DNA of 64,000 nt. Origin: DATBGZ01 sp963803115 (lineage in GTDB: Bacteria; Actinomycetota; Actinomycetes; Mycobacteriales; Micromonosporaceae). The notes under the pieces were generated by a model, which saw only the letters and a list, made by a program, of their open reading frames with translations, was not told the DNA's origin and made no database searches. Location: positions 914,777 through 978,776 of the forward strand of contig CAWDLN010000008.1 in the NCBI GenBank assembly GCA_963803115.1. Reading direction: 5' to 3'. Below, in pieces: positions 7,850 to 17,445 of the stretch; the stretch's first letter is position 1; the number at the start of each line of letters is the position of its first letter. Both the position numbers and the translations under genes were made by a program.

Positions 7850-9508
7850 ATGACTGCCCCGCCGCGTGCGGCTGATCAGAGCCGCAACGACGTCCACAAT
7901 GTCGGCATGTGGGTTGGGCTACCGACGCCCAGGGAGGCCCTCGTCGCGGCCGGTTCGGTGCTCCGCTCCGGTTTGGTGCGGGCATACCGTCCCGACCATG
8001 TGCTGCGGATTGGGCTCGGCCTGGCCCGATACCGGATGAGTCCGGCGGCCGGTCCCATGGTTGGGGCCTTTGTGTGGCCCGAGGCGACCGCGATCGTGGA
8101 CGACTCGGGCCCCGTGACGATGCGAGAGCTGGATCAGCGGTGCACGGCGGTGGCGGACGGCCTGCACGCCGCAGGACTCAATACGGGCGACTCGATCGGT
8201 CTACTTGCCCGAAACTCCCGTTCGTTCTATGAAGCGACTGTTGGCGCGTCGCGGCTCGGGCTAGACGTGACGTACCTCAACACCGGCTTCGTCGCGGACC
8301 AGCTCGCTTTGATCGTGGCCGAGCACCGGCTGCGCGCAGTGGTGCATGATGCGGAGTTCGCGGATCGGATTCCGGCCTCGGTGATACGGATCGCGACCAC
8401 CGGCGATCCGGGCACCGCGACCGGCAGCCTGGCCGGCATGGCGGCCACAACGCTCGGCCCGTGGCGCCCGGCGCGGTTAAGCCGACACGTGATACTCACC
8501 TCCGGCACGAGCGGTCATCCCAAGGCCGTCGCCCGCACCGGGGGCGGGCTTGAGTCGGTGCTGGCGATCTTGTCAGGACTACCGTTGCGGGTGCGGGAGA
8601 CCCACCTCATCGCGGCGCCGCTGTTTCACGGCTGGGGTTGGCTCAACCTGCTGGTCACCATGCTGCTAAGTAATTCGGTGGTACTGAGCCGCCGGTTCGA
8701 CGCCGAGCAGACCCTGGCCCTGATCGAGCGGGAACGCTGCGATGTTCTGGTCGCCGTGCCCGCGATGCTCCGCCGGATCATGGACCTGCCGGCCGCGACG
8801 CGGCGTCGTTACGAGACTGGCTGCCTCCGAGTCGTCGCGGTCAGCGGCTCGGCCATGTCCGCGAGCCTAGCCACGGCGTTCATGGTTGAGTTCGGTGACA
8901 TCCTGTACAACCTGTACGGCTCCACCGAGGCCGGATACGCCACGGTGGCCGGACCGGACGACCTGCGCGCCGCGCCTGGCACAGCCGGGCATCCCCTTCC
9001 GACGGTTCGCGTTCGCGTGGTTGACGCCGCGGGCCGGGACACCGCCCCGGGCGAGTCGGGGGCCATTCTGGTCAGCAGCCGTGACTCGGTCACCGGCGCC
9101 ACGACCACAGCCGTTCGGCAGAGCGTCGACACCGGCGACCTGGGCTGGTTTGACGGGAAGTCTCGTCTGTTCGTTGACGCACGCAGGGATGATTTGGTCA
9201 TCGTCGGCGGTGAGAACGTCTATCCCATCGTGGTGGAGCGGGTCCTCGGCCAGCATCCCGACATCGTCGAAGCCGCTGTGGTCGGTACGGCCGACCGGTT
9301 GCTTGGGCAAGCGCTCGTGGCGCATGTTGTGTTGCGGCCGGGTGCGACCGCCACCGCAAGCGCCCTGCGAGACTGGTGCCACGGGCGTCTGGCGGGGTTT
9401 CAGATTCCCCGTCGCATCGTCATCCACAAGGATCTGCCGCACGGCGAGACCGGCAAGGTTCTCAAAGGCTCGTTGGTCTCCAGGCCGGAGAGAACACATT
9501 CCCGATAG
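7850..9508 (+). CDS. Acyl-CoA synthetase (AMP-binding, FadD-like)
   Basis: A 552-residue adenylate-forming enzyme. It activates a carboxylic acid, probably a fatty acid, to its CoA thioester through an acyl-AMP. Motifs in order are the P-loop VILTSGTSGHPKAVAR, NLYGSTEAGYA, TGDLGWFDGKSRLFVDARRDDLVIVGGENVYP, and GETGKVLK with the C-terminal catalytic lysine. The chain length preferred cannot be read. In context it could feed the wax ester/triacylglycerol synthase at 22048. ATG at 7850 keeps the longest reasonable N-terminus; a GTG or ATG about 20 codons later is possible. Confidence 0.9.
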   Translation: MTAPPRAADQSRNDVHNVGMWVGLPTPREALVAAGSVLRSGLVRAYRPDHVLRIGLGLARYRMSPAAGPMVGAFVWPEATAIVDDSGPVTMRELDQRCTAVADGLHAAGLNTGDSIGLLARNSRSFYEATVGASRLGLDVTYLNTGFVADQLALIVAEHRLRAVVHDAEFADRIPASVIRIATTGDPGTATGSLAGMAATTLGPWRPARLSRHVILTSGTSGHPKAVARTGGGLESVLAILSGLPLRVRETHLIAAPLFHGWGWLNLLVTMLLSNSVVLSRRFDAEQTLALIERERCDVLVAVPAMLRRIMDLPAATRRRYETGCLRVVAVSGSAMSASLATAFMVEFGDILYNLYGSTEAGYATVAGPDDLRAAPGTAGHPLPTVRVRVVDAAGRDTAPGESGAILVSSRDSVTGATTTAVRQSVDTGDLGWFDGKSRLFVDARRDDLVIVGGENVYPIVVERVLGQHPDIVEAAVVGTADRLLGQALVAHVVLRPGATATASALRDWCHGRLAGFQIPRRIVIHKDLPHGETGKVLKGSLVSRPERTHSR

Positions 9509-9616
9509 TCGGCCAACCGATCGCACGTCCTGGCGGAAGCGACACAGCAATGCTGACACGGCCCCGTGCGACCACTCTCCATCGAGCGACCGTTTCGCGC
9601 CTCCTAGTGCGGGTTG

Positions 9617-10561
9617 TCACGCGGCGTGCGCACGAGCCGGATGCACGACGGCGACCGGAGAGTCGGCGTGACCCACCAGGTCCCGACCTACTGAGCCGAG
9701 TAGGAGGCCGGCGAACCCACCACGCCCGCGGCTGCCGACTACTGTGAGTCCGGCGGTGGCACTGGCCTGGATCAGTTCGTAAGACGGATTCATGCCGTGC
9801 ACGGGGCGCTGATCAAGCGCGACGTCGGGGTATTTGGACGACCATCCGGCCATGAGTTCGGCCAGTATTCGGCGGGCCTCCTCGCGAGCCTCGACGAGGT
9901 TGTAATGGCCGGGCAGGTCCGGACCGAGGTTGTGCTTGGGAAGCAGCCACCAGACATTGACAACGACCAGGGGGACGCGCCGGAAGGTCGCCGCTTCGAA
10001 GGCGAACTCGAGGGCGGCGTCGGTGTTGGTCGATCCGTCAATTCCGGCGATGACCGGACCGGGATGGGGTGTCGTTTCCGTCGGTGCGGTGACGTCGGTA
10101 ATCTCGGCCTCGGTCAACGGCGGCCGGATGACAATGACGGGCGACGTCGCGTGAGCGACGGTCTGTGCGGCCACCGAACCGATCGACAAACCCCCGAAGC
10201 CGCCCAGGCCGCGGGCTCCTACGACGACCAGCGCCGCATCCTGCGACGCATCGATCAACGCCTGTGATCCGGTGCCGGGTCGCAGAATCGTTGTGACGGT
10301 CAGGTCGGGATGGTATGAGCGAACGCGCGTTGCGATCTCCTCCAGCATCGTGGCCGCCGGCGCCTTGGCATCCCAGACTGGTGCTACGAACGGTGGAGCC
10401 AAGAGGTATTGGTACTCGTTCGGGTAGCCGTGCACCAGCGTCAGCCGCGCATCGCGCTGCCGCGCCTCCCATGCGCCGGCATGGATCGCTCGCCAACTGC
10501 CGGCGGACCCGTCCACCCCGACGACCACGGATCTCATGCCCGATTTTGAACTACTGGTCAT
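9617..10561 (-). CDS. Tandem-domain universal stress protein
   Basis: A 314-residue protein with two well-preserved Usp domains. Both domains carry VGVDGS/IAGIDGS at the start and the nucleotide-binding loop at the end: VVVGARGLGGFGGLSIGSVAAQTVAHATSPVIVIRP in the first, TVVGSRGRGGFAGLLLGSVGRDLVGHADSPVAVVHP in the second. Each therefore fits G-x2-G-x9-G(S) and should bind ATP. This is the canonical form among the three Usp proteins in this stretch. It is a likely member of the dormancy set, although I saw no DosR-like box directly upstream. Confidence 0.93.
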   Translation of the reverse strand: MTSSSKSGMRSVVVGVDGSAGSWRAIHAGAWEARQRDARLTLVHGYPNEYQYLLAPPFVAPVWDAKAPAATMLEEIATRVRSYHPDLTVTTILRPGTGSQALIDASQDAALVVVGARGLGGFGGLSIGSVAAQTVAHATSPVIVIRPPLTEAEITDVTAPTETTPHPGPVIAGIDGSTNTDAALEFAFEAATFRRVPLVVVNVWWLLPKHNLGPDLPGHYNLVEAREEARRILAELMAGWSSKYPDVALDQRPVHGMNPSYELIQASATAGLTVVGSRGRGGFAGLLLGSVGRDLVGHADSPVAVVHPARAHAA

Positions 10562-10622
10562 GCCTTCATGCTGATCGGCAGGGCCGGCGGATGTCAGGGC
10601 CGTCGCTCATGTCTAGATAGGA

Positions 10623-11456
10623 CTATCGACTCTCTTCGGCCCCGCGCATCCGCTGCAGCCGCGGAGAAACGACGACGCCCAACAAGATCACGAGGGCGCT
10701 GACGATCGCAGCGATGACGTCGGTTGCGCCGTCGGTGGCTGTCGCCATGTTGAACAGGCCGTGCCAGATGGCGACGGCGAGGATGCTGCCGCCGGTACCC
10801 AGATAGAGCCAGGTGAGCACGATAGATCCGTACGCCAATCCCACCAGGAACCCGATGAGCGTGAAGAGGTTGAACGACTGGTAGCTCTCCAGCAGAAAGA
10901 AGTACGGCAAGTGCCACAGCGCCCACACGGGGAAGACGACTAGGGCGGCGCCGAGAGGGCCGAACCGTTGTAGGAGCGTGGGGACGGCGAAGCCGCGCCA
11001 GCCGGTCTCCTCTCCGAACCCGTTCACGACAATCGCGAGAAAGATAACGCCGATGACACCGACGTCCGGCAGTCCCGTGTAGCGCCCGAAGTCGCCGAAC
11101 GCGGGTAGGTTCCCAAGCACAGCTTGCACGAGTAGGCCAACGCCGAGGAACGCCACTGGGCTGAGGGTGACTGCCCACCAGCGCAGCGGAAACCGCCACC
11201 GACCCATGCGTTGAAGCAGACCCCTGACCCCTGTTCGGCCACTCGTCCCCGCCGTCATGAGAAACGCCGCAACCGCCGGCCCCACGAGCGCGACGAAGTG
11301 CGTTGGCCAACCGGTGCCACGGCTCACGACGACGCCGGACATCACCAGCGGCCATGCCCAGGCCCACGACCACGCGAACGCCAGCACGACGAACAGCCCG
11401 AACCTCCGTAAGTCCGCTGTCGTGCGCGGTGCCGATCGGATGGGCTTCTCGATCAT
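10623..11456 (-). CDS. CPBP-family intramembrane glutamic protease
   Basis: A 277-residue integral membrane protein with about eight hydrophobic segments. It carries the CPBP/Abi signature: EETGWRGF (EExxxR) near residue 150, then VWALWHLPYFF and AIWHGLFNMAT with the conserved histidines. Members cleave prenylated or other membrane substrates, and some give bacteriocin immunity. Nothing nearby names a substrate. It lies upstream of a Usp gene on the same strand with a 61-bp gap. Confidence 0.88.
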   Translation of the reverse strand: MIEKPIRSAPRTTADLRRFGLFVVLAFAWSWAWAWPLVMSGVVVSRGTGWPTHFVALVGPAVAAFLMTAGTSGRTGVRGLLQRMGRWRFPLRWWAVTLSPVAFLGVGLLVQAVLGNLPAFGDFGRYTGLPDVGVIGVIFLAIVVNGFGEETGWRGFAVPTLLQRFGPLGAALVVFPVWALWHLPYFFLLESYQSFNLFTLIGFLVGLAYGSIVLTWLYLGTGGSILAVAIWHGLFNMATATDGATDVIAAIVSALVILLGVVVSPRLQRMRGAEESR

Positions 11457-11610
11457 GAGGGCGGCGGCCTCCCAATCCGACAGTCCATAGTGGTCTATCC
11501 GCGGTCAAAATGTTAGTCCCGTGCGGAGTCGTGCGAGCCGTCGCGTGGTTGTGCGATCAAAGCTATCCCGCCTCAGGTACAGACAAGCCGGATCGCGGGA
11601 GGCCACGGTA

Positions 11611-11624
11611 GGGACGAAGGTCCC
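11611..11624. promoter_or_regulatory. DosR-like box upstream of a small membrane protein
   Basis: GGGACGAAGGTCCC is a near-perfect dyad and one of the best matches in the window to the mycobacterial DosR consensus core GGGACT-WWW-GTCCC. It ends 84 bp before the ATG at 11709 and about 400 bp before the second box in front of narG. Confidence 0.55.
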
Positions 11625-11708
11625 GATCCAGCGGAAGTCGAGATTGCCAGCGCGAAAGGCCTCGTACCCGGCTGCCTGAGTCGATGGCCCTATGGATTCC
11701 AGGCGGTC

Positions 11709-12068
11709 ATGCTGGTGGCCGTCGCCGTCGTGTCACTGCGCTACCACGCCTTTGCGATGTGGCTGGCCTGGCTCGCGTTCGCGGCGGCCGGAGCACAGTC
11801 TGTGTTGTGGGTTTCGACTGTCGTGGACACCGGTCCGCTGGCCGTCGACGGCTGGCTGAGCTTCGCGCTTTATCCGTTCTTCCTGAGCTGGCTGCTGCCA
11901 GCAACCATCGTGATGATTAGGGGAGCAGGGAAACCGAGCGGTGAGCTCGCACATGACCGTCGCCGCCGACGAGGCCGCACCAGTGGCGCCGCGACTGTGA
12001 CCCCGCTGGGCCCCGCAGGTCGGGACCTTTGGCCCGACCGGTCAGGACTCGGTCGCGCTGGAATGTAG
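11709..12068 (+). CDS. Hypothetical small membrane protein
   Basis: A possible 119-residue protein. The first 75 residues form two or three hydrophobic segments (LVAVAVVSLRYHAF, WLAWLAFAAAGAQSVLWVSTVV, LSFALYPFFLSWLLPATIVMI); the rest is arginine-rich and less protein-like. The frame is open well upstream of the ATG with plausible residues, so the real start may be earlier or the gene may be a remnant. Support is the hydrophobic pattern, an AGGCGG ribosome site and the strong DosR-like box 84 bp upstream. No family is recognised. Confidence 0.45.
   Translation: MLVAVAVVSLRYHAFAMWLAWLAFAAAGAQSVLWVSTVVDTGPLAVDGWLSFALYPFFLSWLLPATIVMIRGAGKPSGELAHDRRRRRGRTSGAATVTPLGPAGRDLWPDRSGLGRAGM
12022..12035. 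promoter_or_regulatory. DosR-like box in front of narG
   Basis: GGGACCTTTGGCCC sits inside the longer dyad GGTCGGG(8 bp)CCCGACC at 12018-12039. The 20-mer from 12019 agrees with the mycobacterial DosR consensus at 15 of 20 positions by my count. It ends 65 bp before the narG ATG, a typical activator position. Confidence 0.6.
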
Positions 12069-12100
12069 GCCATATCGAGGTCACGAGAAAAGGACTACAC

Positions 12101-15100
12101 ATGGCGGGTGCGGCCGAGCGTGCGGGAAGGGCGCTGCTGAGCGTCGGCGGACTGGTTCGGCGGGCAGAGGTGTCACCCGACGGGCGCGCGCTCTACCAGA
12201 TCGGCGGCCGCGACGCGGACAGCTTCTACCGCGATCGGTGGTCCTATGACAAGGTCGTGCGTTCGACCCATGGGGTGAACTGCACCGGCTCGTGCTCATG
12301 GAAGGTCTACGTGCGCGACGGCATCATCACCTGGGAGCAGCAGCAGACGGACTATCCGAGCGTCGGCCCGGACCGGCCGGAGTACGAGCCGCGCGGGTGC
12401 CCACGGGGAGCGGCGTTCTCCTGGTACACCTACTCGCCGACCCGGGTGCGCTATCCGTATGCGCGAGGTGTCCTCGTCGAGATGTACCGCGAGGCGAAGA
12501 GCCGGCTCGGGGATCCAGTCACCGCCTGGGCCGAGATCCAGAACGATCCACTACGGCGCCGGCGCTACCAGAAGGCTCGGGGCAAGGGTGGCCTCGTGCG
12601 GGTCTCGTGGGATGAGGCGCAAGAGATCGTCGCCGCGGCCCATGTGCACGCGATCAAGCAGTACGGCCCCGACCGTGTCGCCGGCTTCTCGCCGATCCCG
12701 GCCATGTCGATGGTCTCCCACGCCGTCGGTGCCCGGTTCATCTCGTTGATCGGCGGCTCAATGCTGTCGTTCTACGACTGGTACGCCGACCTACCCGTCG
12801 CGTCGCCGCAGATGTTTGGCGACCAGACCGACGTGCCCGAGTCCGGTGACTGGTGGGACGCCTCGTATCTCGTGATGTGGGGCTCGAACGTGCCGGTGAC
12901 GCGAACCCCGGACGCGCATTGGATGGCGGAGGCGCGCTACCGAGGTCAGAAGGTGGTCGTGGTGTCGCCGGACTACGCCGACAACGTGAAGTTCGCCGAC
13001 GAATGGTTGCCAGCACAACCGGGCACCGACGGCGCCCTGGCGATGGCGATGGGCCACGTGATTCTCAAGGAGTTCTTCGTCGATAGGGCCACGCCCAGGT
13101 TCGTTGACTACGTGAGCCGCTACACCGACCTGCCGTACCTGGTCACCTTGGAGCCACACGAGGACGGTGGCCACCGGCTCGGCAAGTTCCTCACGGCGGC
13201 CGATCTCGGCGAGACCGATGCCGAGGCTGCCTTTCGGCCGGTGCTGTGGGACAGCACCACCAACGGGCCTGGAGTCCCGAATGGATCGCTCGGACACCGA
13301 TTCGCCGAGGCGGGAGTTGGTCGGTGGAATCTCGACCTCGGCGACATCGTGCCGCGACTCAGTTGCGCCGGCGGCACTGCGTTCGAGGTGAGACTGCCGC
13401 GGTTCGACGGCGACACCCCTACCGTGATGCGAAGGGGTGTGCCGACCGCCAGCGTCGCTGGGAAGGTCGTCACGACCGTCTACGACCTCATGCTTGCTCA
13501 GTACGGCGTCGGCCGCCCGGGTCTGCCCGGCGTCTGGCCGAGCGGCTATGACGATGCGTCTGAGCCGTACACACCGGCCTGGCAGGAACCGATCACGGGT
13601 GTCCCCGCCGCCGCGGTCGAGCGAATCGCGCGCGAGTTCGCCGACAACGCCGACCGGTCTCGCGGTCGATCGATGATCCTCATGGGAGCCGGCACCAACC
13701 ACTGGTTCCACTCCGACGTGACCTACCGGGCGATGCTGGCACTGACCACATTGACGGGTTGCCAGGGCGTCAACGGTGGCGGCTGGGCCCACTACGTCGG
13801 TCAGGAGAAGTGCCGTCCGGTGACCGGCTGGGCACAGCTGGCCTTTGGTCTCGACTGGTCGCGACCGCCACGGCAGATGATCGGCACCGCGTACTGGTAT
13901 CTGCACACCGACCAGTGGCGCTATGACCAGTACCGGGCCGACGCGCTCGCGTCTCCGCTCGGGCAGGGCCGGTTCGCCGGACGGCACACCGCCGACCTGC
14001 TCGCCCAGTCGGCGCGGCTGGGCTGGATGCCCTCCATGCCGACGTTCGACCGTAGCCCGCTCGACGTCGCCGATGAGGCCATCGCCGCCAACCCGGAGAA
14101 TCCTGCCCAGTTCATCGCCGAGTCCCTTGTGGACGGTCGGCTGGGGTTCGCCTGCACAGACCCGGACACGCCGCAGAACTGGCCACGTGTCCTGACCGTC
14201 TGGCGGGCCAACCTATTGGGTTCCTCGGCCAAGGGCAACGAGTATTTCCTGCGGCACCTGCTCGGGACGGATGCCTCGTTGCGCGCGGTCGAGGCGTCGC
14301 CCGAGACGCGACCGAACGATCTCGTGTGGCACGACGAGGCGCCCGAGGGCAAGCTGGATCTGTTGCTGTCACTGGACTTTCGGATGACTTCAACGACACT
14401 CTTTTCGGACATCGTGCTCCCGGCCGCGACCTGGTACGAGAAGCACGACCTCAACAGCACGGACATGCACCCGTTCGTGCACGCGTTCACCCCGGCGATC
14501 AACCCGCCGTGGCAGACCCGGACCGACTTCGCTGCCTTCCACGGGATTGCTAAGGCCTTTTCGGCGCTGGCGGCCTCACATCTCGGTGTGCGCAAGGACA
14601 TCGTGGCCGCACCGCTTTTGCACGACACGCCCGATGCCCTGGCGACGCCGGGCGGCGTCGTGCGGGACTGGAAGACGGGTGAGGTGGCGGCCATCCCCGG
14701 TCGGACCATGCCGAAGTTCCTTGTGGTCGAGCGCGACTTCGGTGCGATCGCCGAGAAGATGGCGGCGCTTGGACCGCTGCTCGATCGGTTGGGCACCACG
14801 ACGAAGGCGGTCACGGTCGATGTCGGCCCCGAGGTCGACTTCCTGCGCCGCGTCAACGGCGAGGTGCGCGGCGGTACGGCGGATGGCCGGCCGCGCCTGG
14901 ACACTGACATCCGCGCATGTGAGGCGATTCTTGCTTTGTCGGGCACGACCAACGGTCGAGTCGCCACTGAGGGGTTCCGGTTCCTGGAGCGGCGCACGGG
15001 ACAGCGACTGACCGACCTGTCGGGTGAGCACGAGGGAAAGCAGATCCGGTTCGCCGATACCCAGTCCCGCCCGGTGCCGGTCATCACCAGCCCCGAATGG

Positions 15101-15766
15101 TCGGGCAGCGAGCACGGGGGCCGGCGGTATTCGCCGTTCACCATCAACGTGGAGCGGCACAAGCCGTGGCATACCCTCACCGGGCGTCAGCACTTCTACC
15201 TCGACCACGACTGGATGCAAGAACTCGGCGAAGAGCTGCCCATCTTCCGGCCGCCATTGGACATGCACAAACTGTTCGGTGAGCCGCGGCTGGGCCAAAA
15301 CGGCGAGCTGGAGTTGACGGTGCGCTACCTGACGCCGCACTCGAAGTGGTCCATTCACTCGGAGTACCAGGACAACCTCATCATGCTGACGCTATCTAGG
15401 GGCGGCCCGACGATGTGGATGAGCGAGGCGGACGCGGCGAAGATCGGCGTCGGAGACAACGACTGGATCGAGGCCGTCAACCGTAACGGTGTCGTAGTCT
15501 GCCGCGCCGTGGTCACTCACAAGATGCCCGAGGGCACGGTGTACATGTACCACGCGCAGGAACGCGTCATCGATGTGCCGAAGGCGGAGACCTCCGGCCG
15601 GCGCGGCGGCATTCACAACTCGCTGACCCGACTACTGATCAAGCCGAGCCATCTCATCGGGGGCTACGCGCAGCTCGCGTTTGCGTTCAACTATCTCGGC
15701 CCCACCGGCAACCAACGCGACGAGGTGACCGTGATCCGGCGACGTTCTCAGGAGGTGCAGTACTGA
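12101..15766 (+). CDS. narG: Respiratory nitrate reductase, alpha (molybdenum) subunit
   Basis: A 1221-residue protein, full length for NarG. It reduces nitrate to nitrite at a bis-MGD molybdenum cofactor on the cytoplasmic face of the membrane. The ATG at 12101 follows AAAGGA by seven bases. The N-terminal [4Fe-4S] ligands are His57, Cys61, Cys65 and Cys100, with the same spacing as E. coli NarG. Other landmarks are SFYDWYADLPVASPQMFGDQTDVPESGDWW, the gene-family stretch GVNGGGWAHYVGQEK, and YLTPHSKWSIHSEYQDN near the C-terminus. It is the first gene of narGHJI, and narH overlaps its stop codon. Regulation by a DosR-like factor is suggested by the box upstream. Confidence 0.97.
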   Translation: MAGAAERAGRALLSVGGLVRRAEVSPDGRALYQIGGRDADSFYRDRWSYDKVVRSTHGVNCTGSCSWKVYVRDGIITWEQQQTDYPSVGPDRPEYEPRGCPRGAAFSWYTYSPTRVRYPYARGVLVEMYREAKSRLGDPVTAWAEIQNDPLRRRRYQKARGKGGLVRVSWDEAQEIVAAAHVHAIKQYGPDRVAGFSPIPAMSMVSHAVGARFISLIGGSMLSFYDWYADLPVASPQMFGDQTDVPESGDWWDASYLVMWGSNVPVTRTPDAHWMAEARYRGQKVVVVSPDYADNVKFADEWLPAQPGTDGALAMAMGHVILKEFFVDRATPRFVDYVSRYTDLPYLVTLEPHEDGGHRLGKFLTAADLGETDAEAAFRPVLWDSTTNGPGVPNGSLGHRFAEAGVGRWNLDLGDIVPRLSCAGGTAFEVRLPRFDGDTPTVMRRGVPTASVAGKVVTTVYDLMLAQYGVGRPGLPGVWPSGYDDASEPYTPAWQEPITGVPAAAVERIAREFADNADRSRGRSMILMGAGTNHWFHSDVTYRAMLALTTLTGCQGVNGGGWAHYVGQEKCRPVTGWAQLAFGLDWSRPPRQMIGTAYWYLHTDQWRYDQYRADALASPLGQGRFAGRHTADLLAQSARLGWMPSMPTFDRSPLDVADEAIAANPENPAQFIAESLVDGRLGFACTDPDTPQNWPRVLTVWRANLLGSSAKGNEYFLRHLLGTDASLRAVEASPETRPNDLVWHDEAPEGKLDLLLSLDFRMTSTTLFSDIVLPAATWYEKHDLNSTDMHPFVHAFTPAINPPWQTRTDFAAFHGIAKAFSALAASHLGVRKDIVAAPLLHDTPDALATPGGVVRDWKTGEVAAIPGRTMPKFLVVERDFGAIAEKMAALGPLLDRLGTTTKAVTVDVGPEVDFLRRVNGEVRGGTADGRPRLDTDIRACEAILALSGTTNGRVATEGFRFLERRTGQRLTDLSGEHEGKQIRFADTQSRPVPVITSPEWSGSEHGGRRYSPFTINVERHKPWHTLTGRQHFYLDHDWMQELGEELPIFRPPLDMHKLFGEPRLGQNGELELTVRYLTPHSKWSIHSEYQDNLIMLTLSRGGPTMWMSEADAAKIGVGDNDWIEAVNRNGVVVCRAVVTHKMPEGTVYMYHAQERVIDVPKAETSGRRGGIHNSLTRLLIKPSHLIGGYAQLAFAFNYLGPTGNQRDEVTVIRRRSQEVQY

Positions 15767-17445
15767 TGCGCCCGATGGCTCAGATGGCGATGGTGATGAA
15801 CCTCGACAAGTGCATCGGCTGCCACACGTGCTCGGTCACGTGCAAGCAGGCGTGGACCAACCGCTCCGGCGTCGAGTACGTCTGGTTCAACAACGTGGAG
15901 AGCCGCCCGGGGCAGGGCTACCCGCGCACGTACCAGAATCAGCAGCGGTGGGAAGGCGGCTGGATACGCACCCGGACCGGCCGGCTCAGGCCCCGATCGG
16001 GCGGCCGGGTCAAGCGCCTGCTCAGCATCTTCGCCAACCCGAAGCTACCGTCCATTCAGGACTATTACGAGCCGTGGACCTACGACTACGAGCACCTGCT
16101 GTCGGCGCCGGCGAGCCAGGACACGCCGGTGGCGCGCCCCAAGTCGCTGCTGACCGGGGCCGACACGAAGGTAACGTGGTCGGCGAACTGGGATGACTCG
16201 CTGGCCGGTGGCAACGAGATCGCGGCGGGTGACCCGATCTTGGCGCAGGTGTCGGACCGGGTCCGGCAGGAGTACGAGCGGGCCTTCCTCTTTTTCCTGC
16301 CACGGATCTGCGAGCACTGCCTGAACCCGTCGTGCGCCGCCTCCTGCCCATCCGGAGCGATCTACAAGCGCAGTGAGGACGGCATCGTCCTCGTTGACCA
16401 GGACCGTTGTCGAGGTTGGCGGATGTGCATTACGGGATGCCCATACAAGAAGGTCTACTTCAACCACCGCACCGGCAAGGCCGAGAAGTGCACGTTCTGC
16501 TTCCCGCGCATCGAGCTCGGCCAACCGACAATCTGTTCGGAAACCTGCGTGGGCCGGCTGCGCTACATCGGCCTGATGCTCTACGACGCCGACGCGGTGG
16601 CCCGCGCCGCCGCGGTCGAAGACGAGAAGGCGCTTTACGAGGCGCACCGGTCGGTCTTCCTCGACCCGCGCGACCCCGCCGTGGTCGCAGCCGCCCAGCT
16701 GGCCGGCATCCCCGACGACTGGATCGACGCCGCTCGCCGCTCGCCCGTCTGGGATCTGATCATGAGATACGAGGTCGCGCTGCCGTTGCACCCGGAGTAC
16801 CGCACCATGCCCATGGTCTGGTACATCCCTCCACTGTCGCCGGTCGTCGACGTATTGCGGGACACCGGCCACGACGGCGAGGACACGGGCAACCTGTTCG
16901 GCGCCGTGGATGCCCTGCGCATCCCGGTCGAATATCTCGCCGGACTCTTCACGGCCGGGGACCCGGCGCCGGTGCACGCGGTGCTTCGGCGGCTCGCGGC
17001 GATGCGTTCGTACCAGCGTCGAGTCAATCTCGGCGAGGAACGTGATGAGTCGATCGCGGCCGCCGTCGGCATGAGCGGCCAGCAGATCGACGACATGTAC
17101 CGGCTGCTCGCGATCGCCAAGTACGAGGACCGTTACGTGATTCCCGCGGCCCACGCGGAGGACGCCCACCGGCTCGAACAACTCGGCACCGAGTGCAGCC
17201 TCGACTACGAGGGCGGTCCGGGAATGGGTGGCGGCGGCCCGTACGGGCATGGACCCTTCGGCGAGGCGTCCGGCCAGCCGGCCCCGATCTCCGTGGAGAA
17301 CTTCCACATGCTGCGCGACCGGCAGACGGCCGACTCGACCGCCGACCCCGAGGACAAGGGTGCCCGAGTCAATCTCCTCAACTGGGACGGCAAGGGCACA
17401 CCGGACGGGCTGTTCCCGCCCCGGAAGGACGGTGGCACGCCGTGA
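15766..17445 (+). CDS. narH: Respiratory nitrate reductase, beta (iron-sulfur) subunit
   Basis: A 559-residue protein that passes electrons from NarI to NarG through four iron-sulfur clusters. Cysteine groups are visible at CIGCHTCSVTCK near the N-terminus, CEHCLNPSCAASCPSGA and CRGWRMCITGCPYKK (the tryptophan marks the 3Fe-4S site), and KCTFCFPRIELGQPTICSETC. The ATG shares a base with the narG stop (TGATG). The tail has a glycine-rich stretch at about 485-500 and ends PPRKDGGTP. The whole subunit looks intact. Confidence 0.97.
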   Translation: MRPMAQMAMVMNLDKCIGCHTCSVTCKQAWTNRSGVEYVWFNNVESRPGQGYPRTYQNQQRWEGGWIRTRTGRLRPRSGGRVKRLLSIFANPKLPSIQDYYEPWTYDYEHLLSAPASQDTPVARPKSLLTGADTKVTWSANWDDSLAGGNEIAAGDPILAQVSDRVRQEYERAFLFFLPRICEHCLNPSCAASCPSGAIYKRSEDGIVLVDQDRCRGWRMCITGCPYKKVYFNHRTGKAEKCTFCFPRIELGQPTICSETCVGRLRYIGLMLYDADAVARAAAVEDEKALYEAHRSVFLDPRDPAVVAAAQLAGIPDDWIDAARRSPVWDLIMRYEVALPLHPEYRTMPMVWYIPPLSPVVDVLRDTGHDGEDTGNLFGAVDALRIPVEYLAGLFTAGDPAPVHAVLRRLAAMRSYQRRVNLGEERDESIAAAVGMSGQQIDDMYRLLAIAKYEDRYVIPAAHAEDAHRLEQLGTECSLDYEGGPGMGGGGPYGHGPFGEASGQPAPISVENFHMLRDRQTADSTADPEDKGARVNLLNWDGKGTPDGLFPPRKDGGTP